64,000 nucleotides of DNA, from assembly GCF_902806685.2 (NCBI RefSeq), contig NC_048542.1:12632533-12696532 (forward strand), read 5' to 3'. Both the position numbers and the translations under genes were made by a program. Shown in pieces: positions 1 to 11,729 of this stretch. The notes under the pieces were generated by a model. The model saw only the letters and a program-made list of their open reading frames with translations, ran no database searches and had not been told where the DNA came from. Every line of letters begins with the position of its first letter. The stretch's first letter is position 1. The DNA is from Maniola hyperantus. Lineage: Eukaryota; Arthropoda; Insecta; Lepidoptera; Nymphalidae.

Positions 1-215
1 CATACCACGATTGCAACCTTTCAAAGTTTAGGTATGTCCGGTTTTGGGATGCAAGCTATCTCTGTACCAAATAGAGGATGCCCGCGATTTCATTCACGTC
101 GGTATTTTTTTAATACCGCGGGAACTCCTGGATAAAAAGTAGCCTTTATCCGTCTGCGTGATGCGCTATTTCTGTACCTGTCAAAGTCGGTTAAACGGAT
201 ATAAGACACTTACAA
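1..215 (-). repeat. Degenerate Helitron-like family A copies
   Basis: Two fragments of the same short repeat lie head to tail. Positions 30-70 match the middle of family A. Positions 74-215 start with a 'gatgcccgcgatttcattc' block, which is the 3' hairpin end of the family read in reverse, and continue to the 'gtcaaagtcggtt' block. Better copies are at 23758 and 63561. Both fragments are old and have lost clean ends. Confidence 0.6.
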
Positions 216-282
216 AAGTAAAACAGAGCTACTAAGATTATGATTTGTGATCTAATTGTATTGGTAAACACTATACTAAATG

Positions 283-701
283 TAAAGGTATGGTTCCGAA
301 CCATTCTGCACGCAGCAGCGCTGCCGCAACAGTGCTGTCACCAGCTGTCACAGTCCTGTCGCGGCACTACTGGTCCCCATACAATCTGTACAGGTGAGCT
401 TATATGTCATATAAGCTTATAGAGATTGTATGGGGACCAGTAGGGCGATTGTCTAAAACCTGCATTAATCATTATTACAATCTCAATTGTTCTGATTGGC
501 TGAATTTGTGCGATTCTTGTTGCAACAATGCATTGTGGCTAATAGTGAGCGAGCATTAACCAATCAGAGATCATTGCGATTGTGACATTGTAGCTGTCAA
601 ACAGCCGCGGTAGGGCGACTGTAGTGCCGTGACAGGACTGTGACAGCTGGTGACACCGCTGTTGCGGCAGCAGTGCAGCGTGGTTCGGAATCATACCTTT
701 A
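283..701. mobile_element. TIR element (MITE) with long inverted arms
   Basis: About 85 bases at the left (from 283) recur as a reverse complement at the right (618-701), both beginning 'taaaggtatg'. The loop is AT-rich and non-coding, so this is a non-autonomous DNA element. A smaller palindrome is nested inside at 370-440. No transposase is present. The open frame at 240-422 is only the arm read through. Confidence 0.75.
370..440. mobile_element. Small palindromic MITE nested in the 283-701 element
   Basis: The ends read CTGGTCCCCATACAATCT and its reverse complement, flanked on both sides by TA (368-369 and 441-442). That fits a Tc1/mariner-type TA target duplication. It interrupts the left arm of the larger element and so is younger. 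Confidence 0.65.
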
Positions 702-706
702 GGTAA

Positions 707-1335
707 TTATTCAAAAGAGATTTTCATTTAAATGGTACGAGTAAGACACATAATTAATTCGAATTCAATGACGGTGTACACGAGGATTAAAATTTAATCT
801 TTCTTTATCCATTAATCCATTTAAACTTATTAATATCCATTTCACTGTTTAAGGTTTAACAGATTATCGTCGGATTAATTTTAAAACCCGATTCTCATAC
901 AACATCAAGTTAACCTAGTAATTCTAAGGTATAACAAAGAGATGAACGTAATCCTTTGTATTTGGAGTACGGTTAAATTCATTTGTACACTAAAGGAAAC
1001 AGTGAATTGCTTCTGATTTCGCAGAACGGGAGTTAAAACGGAATTTCGACTAGTGTTTGCGAAACTTGAAGTTCTTTAATTGTATAGATATTACGTTGAA
1101 ACCACGGACTATTACTTACTGATGTCTGAGGTATGTTTTACAAGGAGTAAGTCCCTAAATAAATACCAAGTACCTAATAAAATAAGTACCTATATAAATA
1201 AAATAAATAAATAATAAAAAGCCATTTATTCTCGAGTTCCTTAGTTAGTTACATAGGTAGATTAGTTTTGTTAGTTAGTACATTTTACTTATTTTCCTAG
1301 ATTAGTATGGTTAGTAAGTGAACGCTTTTTTTTTA
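707..1335. other. Unassigned AT-rich sequence
   Basis: No gene, RNA or repeat recognised. Positions 1160-1225 are low-complexity taa/aataa sequence. Confidence 0.5.
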
Positions 1336-1337
1336 TG

Positions 1338-1452
1338 GAGCATGAGCCCCATTGCGGGTAAAGGCCTCCCCCAACCTCTTCTTCTTGCTGTCCTTGCCCA
1401 GATACAACCAGTTCTTCCCTGCAGTTTGTGTTATCTCATCAGCCCACCGTTT
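1338..1452 (-). pseudogene. RTE-type LINE ORF2 C-terminal fragment
   Basis: Read on the minus strand, this gives a run resembling the end of RTE/BovB-type reverse transcriptase proteins, with W-A-D-E-I, T-A-G-K-N-W and L-G-E-A-F-T in order and spaced as in the family. It is a short relic of a 5'-truncated LINE. No EN or RT core is present. Confidence 0.6.
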
Positions 1453-1615
1453 GATAAGTACCTAAGTAACATTGATCATTATCAAATTCTAGATGGTGTC
1501 TGCGACCACAGAATGCTTATTTCTTTTGTGCCGCCACTTCATCTGCGTGGATTTAGGTTTAAAAAAAATCCGTGGGAACTCTTTAATTTCTCGGGATAAA
1601 ATGTAAAAAACCCAT

Positions 1616-2010
1616 GTAAGAGCCCTCGCCCATAGCGACTTTTTGTAGCGATGCTGTCGCGCGTTTACTAAACACACGCCAGCATCACTACTAACGCGTG
1701 TTAGTCGGATTAGCAACGCGCTACTGCATCGCGACTGTATCGATGCAAACGCGCGACCGTGTTGGACGACATCGGGGAAAGAACGGAGGGAGGGTGGCGC
1801 ATGAATGGAGAACCAAGCATCAGTGCAACATTTTTTTCTCGTTTGCATCGAGACAGAAGCGCGACAGTATCGCGTTTGCATTGCGACTGAATCTAAGACC
1901 GTGGGCGAGGGCACACAGTTAGCGACCGCTTCGCGACTGTATCGATGCGGAAGCGCGACAGCATCGCTACTGTATCGCTACAAAAAGTCGCCGTGGGCGA
2001 GGGCTCTTAC
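1616..2010. mobile_element. TIR element inserted in family G
   Basis: The perfect terminal inverted repeat GTAAGAGCCCTCGCCCA sits at both ends and continues inward as partly matching arms ('tagcgactttttgtagcgat'). The interior consists of repeated GC-rich 'gcgcgaca..atcgc' blocks. The superfamily is not clear from the ends. The open frames seen here are by-products of the palindrome. Confidence 0.8.
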
Positions 2011-2098
2011 TCCCCATGTCTTTAACTATATCCGTGAAAAAAAATCACGTGAATCCGTTAATTCGTTGCGAAGTGATTAAAGGGCCAACCAATAAACC

Positions 2099-2384
2099 CA
2101 TTAGCCAACTGCGCGGGAGATATTATAGTGCACAAGTGTGTGCGCAAACTCAGGTGAACTCTCGTTTCCCTCATTCTCATATCCCGATGGGACGGAAATC
2201 CGACACGACCGGAGAGAGATCACGGGAGATCACCGAGGCACTGGGGTGGAACACTACAACTTTCTAACTCCAGGCTAGTAGGTATAGGTACAGAGAATTT
2301 CTTTACAGAAAAATACAATACATGACTATTTTTTGGCCCGACACGGGAATCGAACCCGGGACAGTTAATAATAACGAGGCAGTT
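2099..2384 (-). mobile_element. tRNA-derived SINE with 8-base target duplication
   Basis: On the minus strand the head carries a pol III box B (GGGTTCGATTCCCG at about 2345-2360) and the tail runs to the 'gttggctaatgg' end. The flanks carry an identical AATAAACC at 2091-2098 and 2385-2392. Joining these restores the family G host exactly, so this is a true insertion. Confidence 0.8.
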
Positions 2385-2439
2385 AATAAACCAACAAACC
2401 AATAAGCAAACACATTTTCGCATTTAAAATATGGGTAAA

Positions 2440-3240
2440 TAAGAGTCATATAAACATTACACAGAATAACAAAACATTCATTACAAGTATTTCTTCAACA
2501 TTATTTTCTTAAAGAGAAAATTAGCGAGATAAGTTGAACAGTAAAAACATTGTAACGTAATCCCGGCGGGTGAGCGCGGTGCCAAATTAAATATGAGGAA
2601 CATCCTACACTTGCGGTCACGAATTGGCACACTTTGCCAACTCCGCCAATTTGCTAACGGATGCCATACTTACTCATACGATAGTAGCGAGTATTTTGGA
2701 AAATAAAATAGTTAAGAGTAAAAGAGTTTTTGCTAGCATTTAAATAATAGTACGTTATGGTACAAGTATGTAATATTGGTGATTACCGCTGATCTTAAGA
2801 TAGTAACCATCTATACACACGTGTATCATACGACGTTTTTCAACACACTTGTGAAGAAAATAATACTAATAATTTATTTGTAACACGAACAAGTTTTTTG
2901 AACACGATCTTTTTTGTATTGAAACTTTTTTAGGAACATAGCAACTCTACCAATAAAAAAAACACTTTAACTCACTTGTGAATAATAGCAATGAAAAAGT
3001 CACAGTTTGATTATAGGTGTCATTGAACTTTTTTAAGAACAAAGCAACTCGATCAATAAAATAATTAAGGCATTAGCTGGTAAAGAATAAACACATCTAT
3101 CAACGGTCTTTATAAGTCTTCTGCTGTTTTTTGAATTTTTACATGTGCAGTGACAGACGAGTGAGATTTTTATATGTGAGGCTCTACCTAATTGTGCCAT
3201 AAACTTTTAAACTTCCGTAGATAATGGTTTTGGTACAATA
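2440..3240. other. Unassigned region with a diverged direct duplication
   Basis: No gene is visible. About 2919-2960 and 3020-3065 are diverged copies of the same block (an 'acttttttaggaaca.agcaactc' core), suggesting an old tandem duplication of about 100 bases. Confidence 0.4.
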
Positions 3241-3617
3241 AAAAACCCGGCCAAGTGCGAGTCAGACTCGCGCACTGAGGGTTCCGTAGTACAGTCGTAT
3301 TTTGCGACATTTTGCACGATAATTCAAAAACTATGATGCATAAAAATAAATAAAAATCTGTTTAATGTCTGAAAATATTAATTATTAGTTCATCACCACA
3401 ATTTAATTTTTTTTGTTTGATCTAACCCTAAATTCACGGTTTTCAGATTTTTCCCCAAATGTCAGCTATAAGATCTACTTACCTGCCAAATTTTATGATT
3501 CTAGGTCAACGGGAAGTACCCTGTAGGTTTCTTGACAGACAGACGGACAGACAGACAGACAACAAAGTGATCCTATAAGGGTTCCGTTTTTCCTTTTGAG
3601 GTACGGAACCCTAAAAA
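3241..3617 (+). repeat. Family C repeat, near full length
   Basis: It begins 'aaaaacccggccaagtgcga', carries the 'gagtcagactcgcgcac' hairpin, a 'catgattctaggtcaacggg'-like block and a (cagacaga)n stretch, and ends in the 'acggaaccctaaaaa' stem. It is non-coding with strong terminal stem-loops. Other copies are at 11300, 14895, 32538, 40935 and 62575. Confidence 0.85.
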
Positions 3618-3639
3618 AGATAGACGTCAAGGCAGACTA

Positions 3640-4385
3640 CCTACTACGCGACTGCGTAGCTCACGTAGCATTCGAACGCGTAACGTGATCTACGGGATGC
3701 GCGTACGTAAAGAATTAGCGAAATCGGTTCAGCTGTTCTCGAGATTTGCGATCAGCAACATATTCAGCGATTCATTTTTATATAATATAGAAAGAAGATA
3801 TTATTTGTGATTGTGAGTTAATAAATAAAAATTACGTTTGAAAAGAAAATCCTTTTGTTATGTATGAATAAAAAAATATACACAAAAATGGAGCAAAGCA
3901 ATTGAATAAAAACAGCAACACTACGTACATTACAGAGGCGTGTAAAATAGAATCCAGTACATTTTTTGTTAGCAGTGTAAATGTATGGACATTACAAGAG
4001 AAATATTTGGCTGAGTTTCAAGTGGCGTAGTTTAAAGTTTTTTCGGTTTAATTTGTTGCAGCCATGAATTTAATCCCAGTGGTATCTTGTGAGCAATCTG
4101 CTCTAATAGGCGAAGTTAGTACGTTTAGTTCGAAGGCTTAGTGGCTTATCGGGGATTGTTAGGAACGCGCTCCCAAAAGTATTTGATGCCAAATAACTAG
4201 AACGATTTTTTTTGTTTGACAAATTTTTGGTGTGTTTGGTATGGTGGTTATAGCGTGTGTACTAACGAATATTTCTTAAAATGTCATAAACTTATAGATG
4301 ATGATCTAAATAGACAAAATTCCAGTTCTTAACCTGCCACAAATATTAATAATATTTACAAAAACTTCCTCTATTGATTAAAATT
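3640..4385. other. Repeat tail, then unassigned sequence
   Basis: Positions 3640-3790 end in a 'gcgaaatcggttcagctgtt' block followed by 'cagcgattcatttttatata', which reads like an interspersed repeat tail. Nothing is recognised after that. Confidence 0.35.
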
Positions 4386-4608
4386 TTTTTTGGAAAATCG
4401 GTTCAAAAACCTCGAGAAAATGGGTGTACATACATAAAAAACCGGCCAAGTGCGAGTCAGGCTCGTGCACCGAGGGTTCCGTAAATTCCGTAAATCAAAA
4501 ACTATTATGCATAAAAATAAATAAAAACTCGTTTGAGAATTTACAGGTAAAGCCCTTTTATATGATACCCCACTCGGTTATAGTTGTCATACTTTGAAAA
4601 TTAAAACA
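4386..4608 (+). repeat. Family M scrap followed by truncated family C
   Basis: Positions 4386-4440 resemble the '..aaaatcggt..ggg.acatacataaaaa' end of family M (see 29574). Family C starts at 4437 and is cut off after the 'gataccccactcggttatag' block at about 4608. Confidence 0.6.
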
Positions 4609-5060
4609 CTTTTGTCTTTTTGGTTGGTTATATTTTGTATTTAATTTCAATACGTTTGTAAACTTTTTTTAATTTTTCAGTCATGTTTTTGGAAAACTTG
4701 CCCTTTATTAGATCAGGAATATTCCGCAAAATGCTATTTTGGTGGAAAATATACCAATTTTAATAAAATCAACCAATTATGTTGAAATTTCGTATAGGAG
4801 ACGAATGAATGCGTGAATCAATACGGCTCTCCCGAACGCGTCCTCATATATTTGCAGTAAATAAAATTCGCCTGCATTTCGTAGTAGGTATCTACGAGGC
4901 TGATAAGTGGAATGCATAATTTCATGATATCGTTAATCGCTTGCTCAACGTTCGGCGAGTATACTCGAATCGACGTTAAATTTTTCGATAATTATAGACT
5001 GAAAAGCTACGTAGGTGAAATACTGGTGTGGAGTTTAGTAAGAACGTCATTTTATTAATT
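4609..5060. other. Unassigned sequence
   Basis: No gene or repeat is recognised. Confidence 0.4.
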
Positions 5061-5061
5061 A

Positions 5062-5270
5062 CTAGCTGATGCCCGTGACTTTGTCAGCACGAATTTAGAT
5101 TTTTAAAATCCCGTGGAAACTATTTCATTTTCCGTGATACTCTGTCACTTTCCATGTCCATTCCTTATATTGATATATTCATGCAAAAAATCTGACCAAT
5201 TCGTTGCTCCATTGCGACGTGACTGAAGGACAAACCAACAAACAAACACTTACGTATTAATAATATGGAT
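5062..5270 (-). repeat. Family G Helitron-like copy
   Basis: In reverse orientation, CTAG is at 5062-5065, followed by the diverged 'gatgcccgtgac' hairpin block, 'cgttgctccattgcgacgtg', repeated 'aaccaacaaac' and a 'taataatatgga' end. Confidence 0.75.
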
Positions 5271-5274
5271 AGCA

Positions 5275-6345
5275 ATACATACCTACATACCTTTGCCGAG
5301 CTCTTTGACGAGAAAAATACTTTTTTAATGACTATCAAACTATATTATTGGTATTCCGAAAAAAAAATTATAATACCAGACATAATAGATACAATCTGGG
5401 ATTATTAGAAAAATTATCGTCATACTAAAAAGACTAACACATTAGGTTTTTTTCTGCAGTAGTAGGTATATTAAATTAAATGTATTTTTTCTTTTTTAAT
5501 CAAGCGAATTGAATATTTCAACCTCAATATAAATTTTCCATTGCACCAATCGTGTATAAAATCTATCAATGCTCTGAATGATATTATGTAGGTATGTTTC
5601 TTTCTTTCTTTCATTAATGCACACACAGCACAAAAGTCAGTGAGTTGCAGTTGATGCCACGATGGTACGCATTACGGCATGTTTCCACGGACCACCTCAC
5701 GACTCGACTTGCGGACACAATACGTATTACACAGCACAGTGCACACAATTTGTTATTCATAGGTTTTGCAATTCCAGCAACGAAATCACGTACACGTACA
5801 ACCGGCCCGGTAGATCGTGACATATAAATGACTCATAAGTGGCACAAGTTCTCCTACATAAAATAAATAAAATAGATTTCATTACACATCATGTGGTATA
5901 ACATCAACGAGTTTACAGTTACTTGTTGTGTACCGTTGCTTTATCATTATTGTAAAACCCCGTTACAATATAGCGGCACATACAACATATTTCAAAAGTT
6001 GCTCAAAACATGCATCATGCTGAATGAACGAACGAATGTATGAATGAACGGTTAATAGTCGTTGTTGTTGTCTCAATCAATCAACATTTATGTTTCTTGT
6101 AAATAATAGCTTGACTTTGTGGCACTTGTGTGCAGCGGCTCTCCGTGAATTGCTTGAAATCGTCTGTCTACTTTGTGAGGATCTCCTAACGCTACGTTTT
6201 CCACTCATCATTACACCTAACATCATAAATGCGAAAAGTATTTTTATTGATTTGTTACGCTTCACGCTGTAATATAGAAAGGGATCGTCTGATTTTATAA
6301 GGTTATAGTTAAATACCTGAAAAGTGTTAAGTAACATACGCTACT
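5275..6345. other. Unassigned sequence
   Basis: No gene is recognised. The overlapping open frames at 5614-5827 and 6077-6337 lie on both strands, lack family resemblance and show no splice or codon signal I can support. Confidence 0.4.
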
Positions 6346-6348
6346 TTA

Positions 6349-6425
6349 TATTCCGGGAAATCAAAGAGTTCCCACGAAATTTTCAATCAAAATTCACGCG
6401 AACGAAGTCGTGGGACCATCTACTA
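6349..6425 (+). repeat. Family A 3' fragment
   Basis: This is the 3' part only: 'atcaaagagttcccacg', a diverged hairpin block and a CTAG terminus at 6422-6425. Confidence 0.65.
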
Positions 6426-6779
6426 GAAATATACCTACTTATGTAGTTCAGAGGTCGTATCGTGTGGTGGTCCATGGAAAAACGCCCTAATAATTTCATT
6501 CCGCGGTACATCAAAGGAAAAACGCATTTCATTCCTGCAACCAATAAAGTGAAGCCGCTTCGAACGAAGATATTACTGTAATGGATTTCTAGCGAGATTC
6601 GAAAAAAGAGCAGTTCAGGGAATGGAATTACAGTCATAATAAGCCGGGCCGTGTTCGTTGCGCTTTTCATAAACCAATCCAATAGAAATGATTTATGAAT
6701 ATGTATGTAGAATTTGCACCTATTTCATCCTACCTTCCTGTTCTATTAATTACTCAAATGTATTCCTAGTAGCATTTGT

Positions 6780-7200
6780 GTGTATATTGAGCTTATTAAG
6801 AACGAATCTAAATAAATAATATAAAGTATTGTTAAAAATGCAATACAAAAATTAAAATAAAATGAATTTTTCCAAACGAAATTCCACTTGAGGCTCTCTG
6901 AACGTACTATTACTTTCTGAACGTATTGTGCGCTAAGCCTTAAGCTGCATTGCCTCAAAGAACGAATGGAATGACTGCCGTAGTCGAGTAATCATACTGA
7001 GAACAGCTCTAATAAAATAATACAAAGCATTGTTAAAATACAATACAGAAGGTGATTAAAATAAAATATGTTTTGCAAATTTCTCTTTCAAATCGCGGTT
7101 CTCATATTTTGCAAATGAAATTTTACTTGAAGCCCTGTCTGTTACTTGCTTAACGTATTAAGCCAATGTGTACTGAGCCTTAAGCTATTTGAACCGCTAC
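6780..7200. repeat. Diverged tandem duplication, third part at 7519-7612
   Basis: About 6787-6975 and 6985-7200 share blocks in the same order: 'gcattgttaaaa..gcaatacaa', 'attaaaataaaat', 'gaaatt..acttga' and 'gagccttaagct'. A further part ('gccgtagtcgagtaatcata' type) recurs at 7519-7612. The copies are old and clearly mutated. Confidence 0.6.
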
Positions 7201-7279
7201 GATATGGAACGCCGTTCTGGCATCAGTTTTCCTCTCCACTTTTAATACGGATACCTTAAAGTTAAGAGTGAATAGGTAT

Positions 7280-7500
7280 ATTAGTCCCGTGCTAATGCGC
7301 ATGGCCGCCATTTTAGTGACTAGACTGAAGTTTCGAGCTGACGGTATATTTTTATTTCGGCTGACGTCAAAATTACGTTATTTCGATGTTAGAGAGACAT
7401 GGTTTCAGCGCAATAGCAATTTGCGGGACTTATAGGCATCTTCTTAGATCTTAGACTGCATCATCACTTGCCACGGTCTGATTGCAGCCAAGCTCTAGTC
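7280..7500. mobile_element. Family H MITE copy plus LINE tail scrap
   Basis: Positions 7280-7432 match the MITE best seen at 25535 (right end 'tagcaatttgcgggactta'; left end diverged). Positions 7433-7500 match the 3' tail of the jockey/CR1-type LINE ('ttagactgcatcatcacttg'). Confidence 0.65.
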
Positions 7501-7814
7501 TATAAATTAAAAAAAAAGCTGCATTACCTTAGAGGACGGATGGAATGATTCCCGTAGTCGGGTAATCATACCCAGCTTATTAAGAACAGCTCTAATAATA
7601 CAGAGCATTGTTTAGATCGAAACGTGCCGAGTTAAAATGCAAATCAGATTCAGGCATTGTACGCGATGAACGTATATCTCTTGCGCAATACTGTAGTTGG
7701 CGTGTGGTTTTTGTAGAGCGGAGCGGGTGTTTTGTAGTACGGAGCGGGTGTTTTAAAAGTATAATTTATACTTACTGGATTTTGCCCGTGACTTTATCTA
7801 CGCTATATAATTTT

Positions 7815-8014
7815 AAGGTGATGCCCTCGACTTCATCCGCGTGGATTTAGGTTTTTAAAAATCGTGTGGAAACTCTTTGCTTTTCTAGGATGAAAAGTAG
7901 CCTATGTCCGTCCTCGAGATGCAGGGATCTTTAAAGATACCTTAGGTCAAAATCGGTTAAGCAGATGTGTCGCGAAAACCAAGCAGACAGTCACACTTTC
8001 GCATTTTATAAAAT
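7815..8014 (-). repeat. Family A Helitron-like copy
   Basis: This is a reverse-orientation copy with the 'cgacttcatccgcgtgg' hairpin, the 'ggatgaaaagtagcctatgt' block and the 'cacactttcgca' end. It abuts the family B copy that follows. Confidence 0.7.
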
Positions 8015-8015
8015 T

Positions 8016-8241
8016 ACTAGCTTACCCTCGCTACTTCGTCCGCGTGGACTACACAAATTTTGGACCCCTATTTTTAACCCCTTAAGGGACGTCGTATCAA
8101 AAATCCTTTCTAAGCGGATGTCCACGTCATAATAGCTATCTACTTTCCAAATTTCAGCCCGATCCGTCAATTACTTTGAGCTGTGCGTTGATAGATATCA
8201 GTCAGTCAGTCAGTCAGATTTTACATAATATGTATATAGAT
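8016..8241 (-). repeat. Family B Helitron-like copy
   Basis: In reverse orientation it starts at CTAG (8017-8020), then 'cttcgtccgcgtggac', 'cagcccgatccgt' and (cagt)n, and ends 'tatatagata'. Intact copies are at 54306 and 42534. Confidence 0.8.
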
Positions 8242-8244
8242 ATT

Positions 8245-8940
8245 GGAGTGTGGATTTGTGTACATTTTGTTTTTCTTATCTGCCATGCTTATGTACTTGT
8301 AAATTGTATATGCTTGTGTAGTTTAGAGTAATATACTTATGTATGGAACAATGTAACAAAATCAGACTGTTCAACTAATTAGATACAACCTACAGAATTC
8401 AGTACTAAGGTGAAACCGTAAAATAGCTTTACATTTAACATAACAAGCACTTGTAAACGCAGATTGTTCAACTTATAGGTAAACCTTCCACAGGATTCTG
8501 AATTTTGTGATAAAACCGTTAAAACAATCTTTGATTTAACATTTCACGTGTATCTTTAAAGCTAATAATCGTTTAGTAAGCTAAAACCTCTACATCGCTA
8601 CTTGTTAATAAATACGAACATTTAACAGCAAGTATGAAAATTTAATGCGGGCCGTTTCCAAGAGGCACTTTCGCAAAATCAACATAATCCGACGAGAGAA
8701 AAATTACGAAACGCTCTCGCGTCGTTCCCGTATCCTCACCATATTTTCCGCATATAAATTAACTCATAACTCAGCGGGATATTCAGGTCAAGCGTCGCTA
8801 AATCATTTGTATACGGGTAAAGACGAGTATTTATGTCAACTACCGTCATTTACATTATTTAGCTAATTATACGTATGTGTGACATAGAGCTGCTGTTACC
8901 AAGCGTCAGAATTGACTAATAAGGACTCCACCAGACATGT
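8245..8940. other. Unassigned region with an old 100-base duplication
   Basis: About 8365-8440 and 8457-8545 are diverged direct copies ('ttcaact..ta', 'acagaattc', 'aaaccgt.aaa', 'atttaaca'). The 73-residue open frame at 8645 has no recognisable domain. Confidence 0.35.
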
Positions 8941-9307
8941 TGGTTTTAGCATCAGCGATCGGCGACTAGGTTTTTTTTAATTATCTTAATTTTTATGTGA
9001 CTTTAATAATTGTTCGACACTGACACATCAAACCCACTCTTATTTTAAAAATGTAATTACATACTGCAATGCAACTCACAAATGAAGAAATAATATATCT
9101 TCATTTGTAAGTAGTGTATTACTAGTTATGAGGGTTTAGTTGTTTTTCGGGATATAGCGATCAAACGTAGACAGTCGTCAAAACGTGTAACGTTGAAACA
9201 ATCGCTAAAATGCACGATTTCAATACATCGAACGCAAAAGTAACTAAACGAGATGAATCATTGATGCAGTCACTAAATTAAATTGCCCATCGCTGATGCT
9301 AAAAGTA
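8941..9307. mobile_element. TIR element (MITE)
   Basis: The ends are inverted repeats: 'ttttagcatcagcgat' at about 8943 and its reverse complement at about 9290-9307. An internal hairpin ('cttcatttg' and its complement) lies near 9080-9105. It is non-coding. Confidence 0.7.
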
Positions 9308-9309
9308 TC

Positions 9310-10100
9310 TTATCTACTAGGTATGACCCTTAAGAAGAATTAGGCTTAGATATAAATTAGGGGTGATAGTTACTTTAGCAACCGATTAAGCAGCTGAAGC
9401 AATTATATCTTTCAAGCGATAATAACCAACCAATATGTGTATATGTATGGAGCAAAATTTCGTTAGATAGTAGCCGAAGGTTTGACCTCTAAAGCGTTTC
9501 AGTATTCCTATGGGTTCATTTCGTCAACCACGGTATGCCGTTGACTTGGTTTTTGGCTATTATATAACGTGTATGTACTTACATAACATTGCTTAAGCAT
9601 ATAATATGGGCATCGCAAACTGAAGAAACTAGTTGTTGTTTCTATGCATTACAATATTGTCCAGTGTTAACTCTTGAACTTGTACAGCTGGTCTCCGTAG
9701 AGATTTCCACACTTCAGCTCTTGTGTGCGTCGACTCCATATACTCCTTCCTCGTTTGATGTCGTCAGTTCACCTAGTGGGTATAATATTGAATTTCATTT
9801 AATTCGAAGTTGTTACCTTTAATGTACCGCGGGCAAATTGCCTCATTAATTCCGAGGCACGACCTCGCAGCGCTGTGCCATTAATCCAAGCCCTAAAAAA
9901 CGGGCATTCCAGGTATCTTTGAATATTTTTATAAAGGAAAACGTTTGCTGATAAATCTTTCTCATTTCTTCAGCTAGTAATCTTATTTTCGAATTTAAAA
10001 ATAAGGACGTTCTCAATTTCAATCAAACATAAACATAACTTTTTGCTAGATTTACCAGCTTCAATGATTCTATTTTATACATAGGTTATTCGTTGAAAGT
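9310..10100. other. Unassigned sequence
   Basis: No gene or repeat is recognised. Confidence 0.4.
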
Positions 10101-10102
10101 TG

Positions 10103-10275
10103 GAACTGAAAAGCGCAGCGTTGGCAAACCCCCACTACGTAGACCGTTAGTATAGACCTCCTCTAGGTACTTAGTAGTAATGATGAAGTCAGAGAAAGCC
10201 GCTGGATTCTAGCGACGCAAAACCGTACCGTGTGAAGTCAGTAAAAGAAACCTATGTATAGCTGTAGACGTTTAT
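10103..10275 (+). pseudogene. RTE-type LINE ORF2 C-terminal relic
   Basis: The reading frame gives K-R-S-V-G-K-P-P-L-R-R followed, after stops and gaps, by A-A-G-F and a 'gaaacctatgta..gctgtagacg' end. That is the order found at the end of lepidopteran RTE-type reverse transcriptases (G-R-P-P-x-R-W, then the D-W/Y-V-Q-Q-W region). It is clearly decayed. Confidence 0.55.
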
Positions 10276-10289
10276 TGGTTAACAACGAT

Positions 10290-11299
10290 GACGAAGACAA
10301 AATGTCATTTTCATCATCGTCATGAGAGTGGTCCCATAAAAATTGATGACAATGAATGAAACTCCTCAATGGACAACAGCTAATCACTTTTAACTGAAGA
10401 TCAAAATATGGCAATCGGTCTATTTCTGGAATTATTAGATCCTGGAAAAATATGTACTAAGCGAAAAGCCTTTTATTCTGCTTTAATCTTGACGCAACTA
10501 CCTAAGGACCTTTAAACGAGAATTGCATATAAATCGCGATCATTTCCCGATTGCAGAGACTTTTATAGGATATACTTGATTTGAGTCCCTTTATTGAACT
10601 TTCTTTAATAAAAACTTAAGCAGGGCTATCAGAGCCTTAACCGAATCCTTTTATCTTATTAAAGGACACACAACACACTTTTGCTCGACTAATTGAGGTT
10701 GGGAACCCGGATAGCTCTCGCATTGGTCTGCTACCACTATGCATTCTAGCAGCACGTGCACACAAGAGGTGCAAGAAAAATTACCCAAGTTATTATTTTT
10801 AAAGAAGCAAGTAATTTAGGAAAGCTGTGAAGTTTCGTAATATTTCTCACTCGTCGCCACAATTTCTCGGCATCAAAAAGACCTCGACCACTTACAAACA
10901 ACGAAACCGCTGTGTTGCAAATGCTTACGAAAATAATGAGGTCTGAACCCCACTCGAGAAAACGGGTAACAACCTAAGGAGTGCGGACTGTGCTCGACGT
11001 TTAAAGCCTATCTTAGGCAGACTTTACCCGTTAAATTTATTTCGTTTCATTCAACAAAAAGGTGATCATTTACAATCGTGATTAAGTTTTACTTCACACA
11101 GAAAGCACTGTAGTACCAATACTTTATTGTTATTAATAATTAATTAAAATAGGTCCTTATTGAAATCGTTTTGAAAAAAATCTATTGAGATTGAAAACAT
11201 CACGAACGATATATTGTGATGTTTTGAATCCGTGCCTCGTAGGTACGTGGCACGGCCCGCGCCCGCCACGTGTTAGCAATTAGCATTAATCGTCCCTAA
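10290..11299. other. Unassigned sequence
   Basis: A small imperfect hairpin ('atgacgaagac' and 'catcgtcat') lies near 10288-10322. No gene is recognised. Confidence 0.4.
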
Positions 11300-11728
11300 G
11301 GCTGCCTCTTAAACGGAACACTTATAGGATCACTTCGTTGTTTGTCTGTCTATCTGTCCCTCTGTCCGTCTGTCGTGTATGTCAAGAAAATCTATAGGGT
11401 ACTTTCCGTTGACCTAGAATCATGAAATTTGGCAGGGAGGTAGGTCTTATAGCACAAGTAAAGGAAAAAATCCGAAAATCGTGAATTGTGGTTACATCAC
11501 AAAAAAAATGCGTTCATGAAAAAATAATTAGTGATTTGAACTTTCAAAGTAAGATATAACTATACCAAGTGGGATATCATACGTAGGGCTTTACCTGTAC
11601 ATTCTAAAACAGATTTCTATTTATTTTATGCATGTTAGTTTTTGATTTATCGTGCAAGCTGTCAAAAAAAAACATGAGTACAGAACCCTCGATGCGCGAA
11701 TCTGACTCGCACTTGGCTGGTTTTTTAT
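11300..11728 (-). repeat. Family C repeat, reverse orientation
   Basis: It carries 'cttataggatcacttcgttg', (tctgt)n, 'cgttgacctagaatcatgaa' and the terminal 'gcgcgaatctgactcgcac' hairpin. The left stem is damaged. Confidence 0.8.
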
Positions 11729-11729
11729 C

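Larger units (their letters stand above)
1489..2436 (-). mobile_element. Family G Helitron-like copy split by two insertions
   Basis: The host is family G in reverse orientation. It starts at CTAG (1489-1492), and pieces at 1530-1615, 2011-2098 and 2393-2436 line up with intact copies at 22539 and 25775. It was interrupted by a TIR element (1616-2010) and by a tRNA-derived SINE (2099-2384). An extra block of about 33 bases sits near 1508-1540. Confidence 0.7.

Noticed and set aside
1489..2267. Overlapping frames on both strands around 1.5-2.3 kb
   Set aside because: All lie in the nested TIR element and SINE. The palindromic GC-rich sequence creates them.
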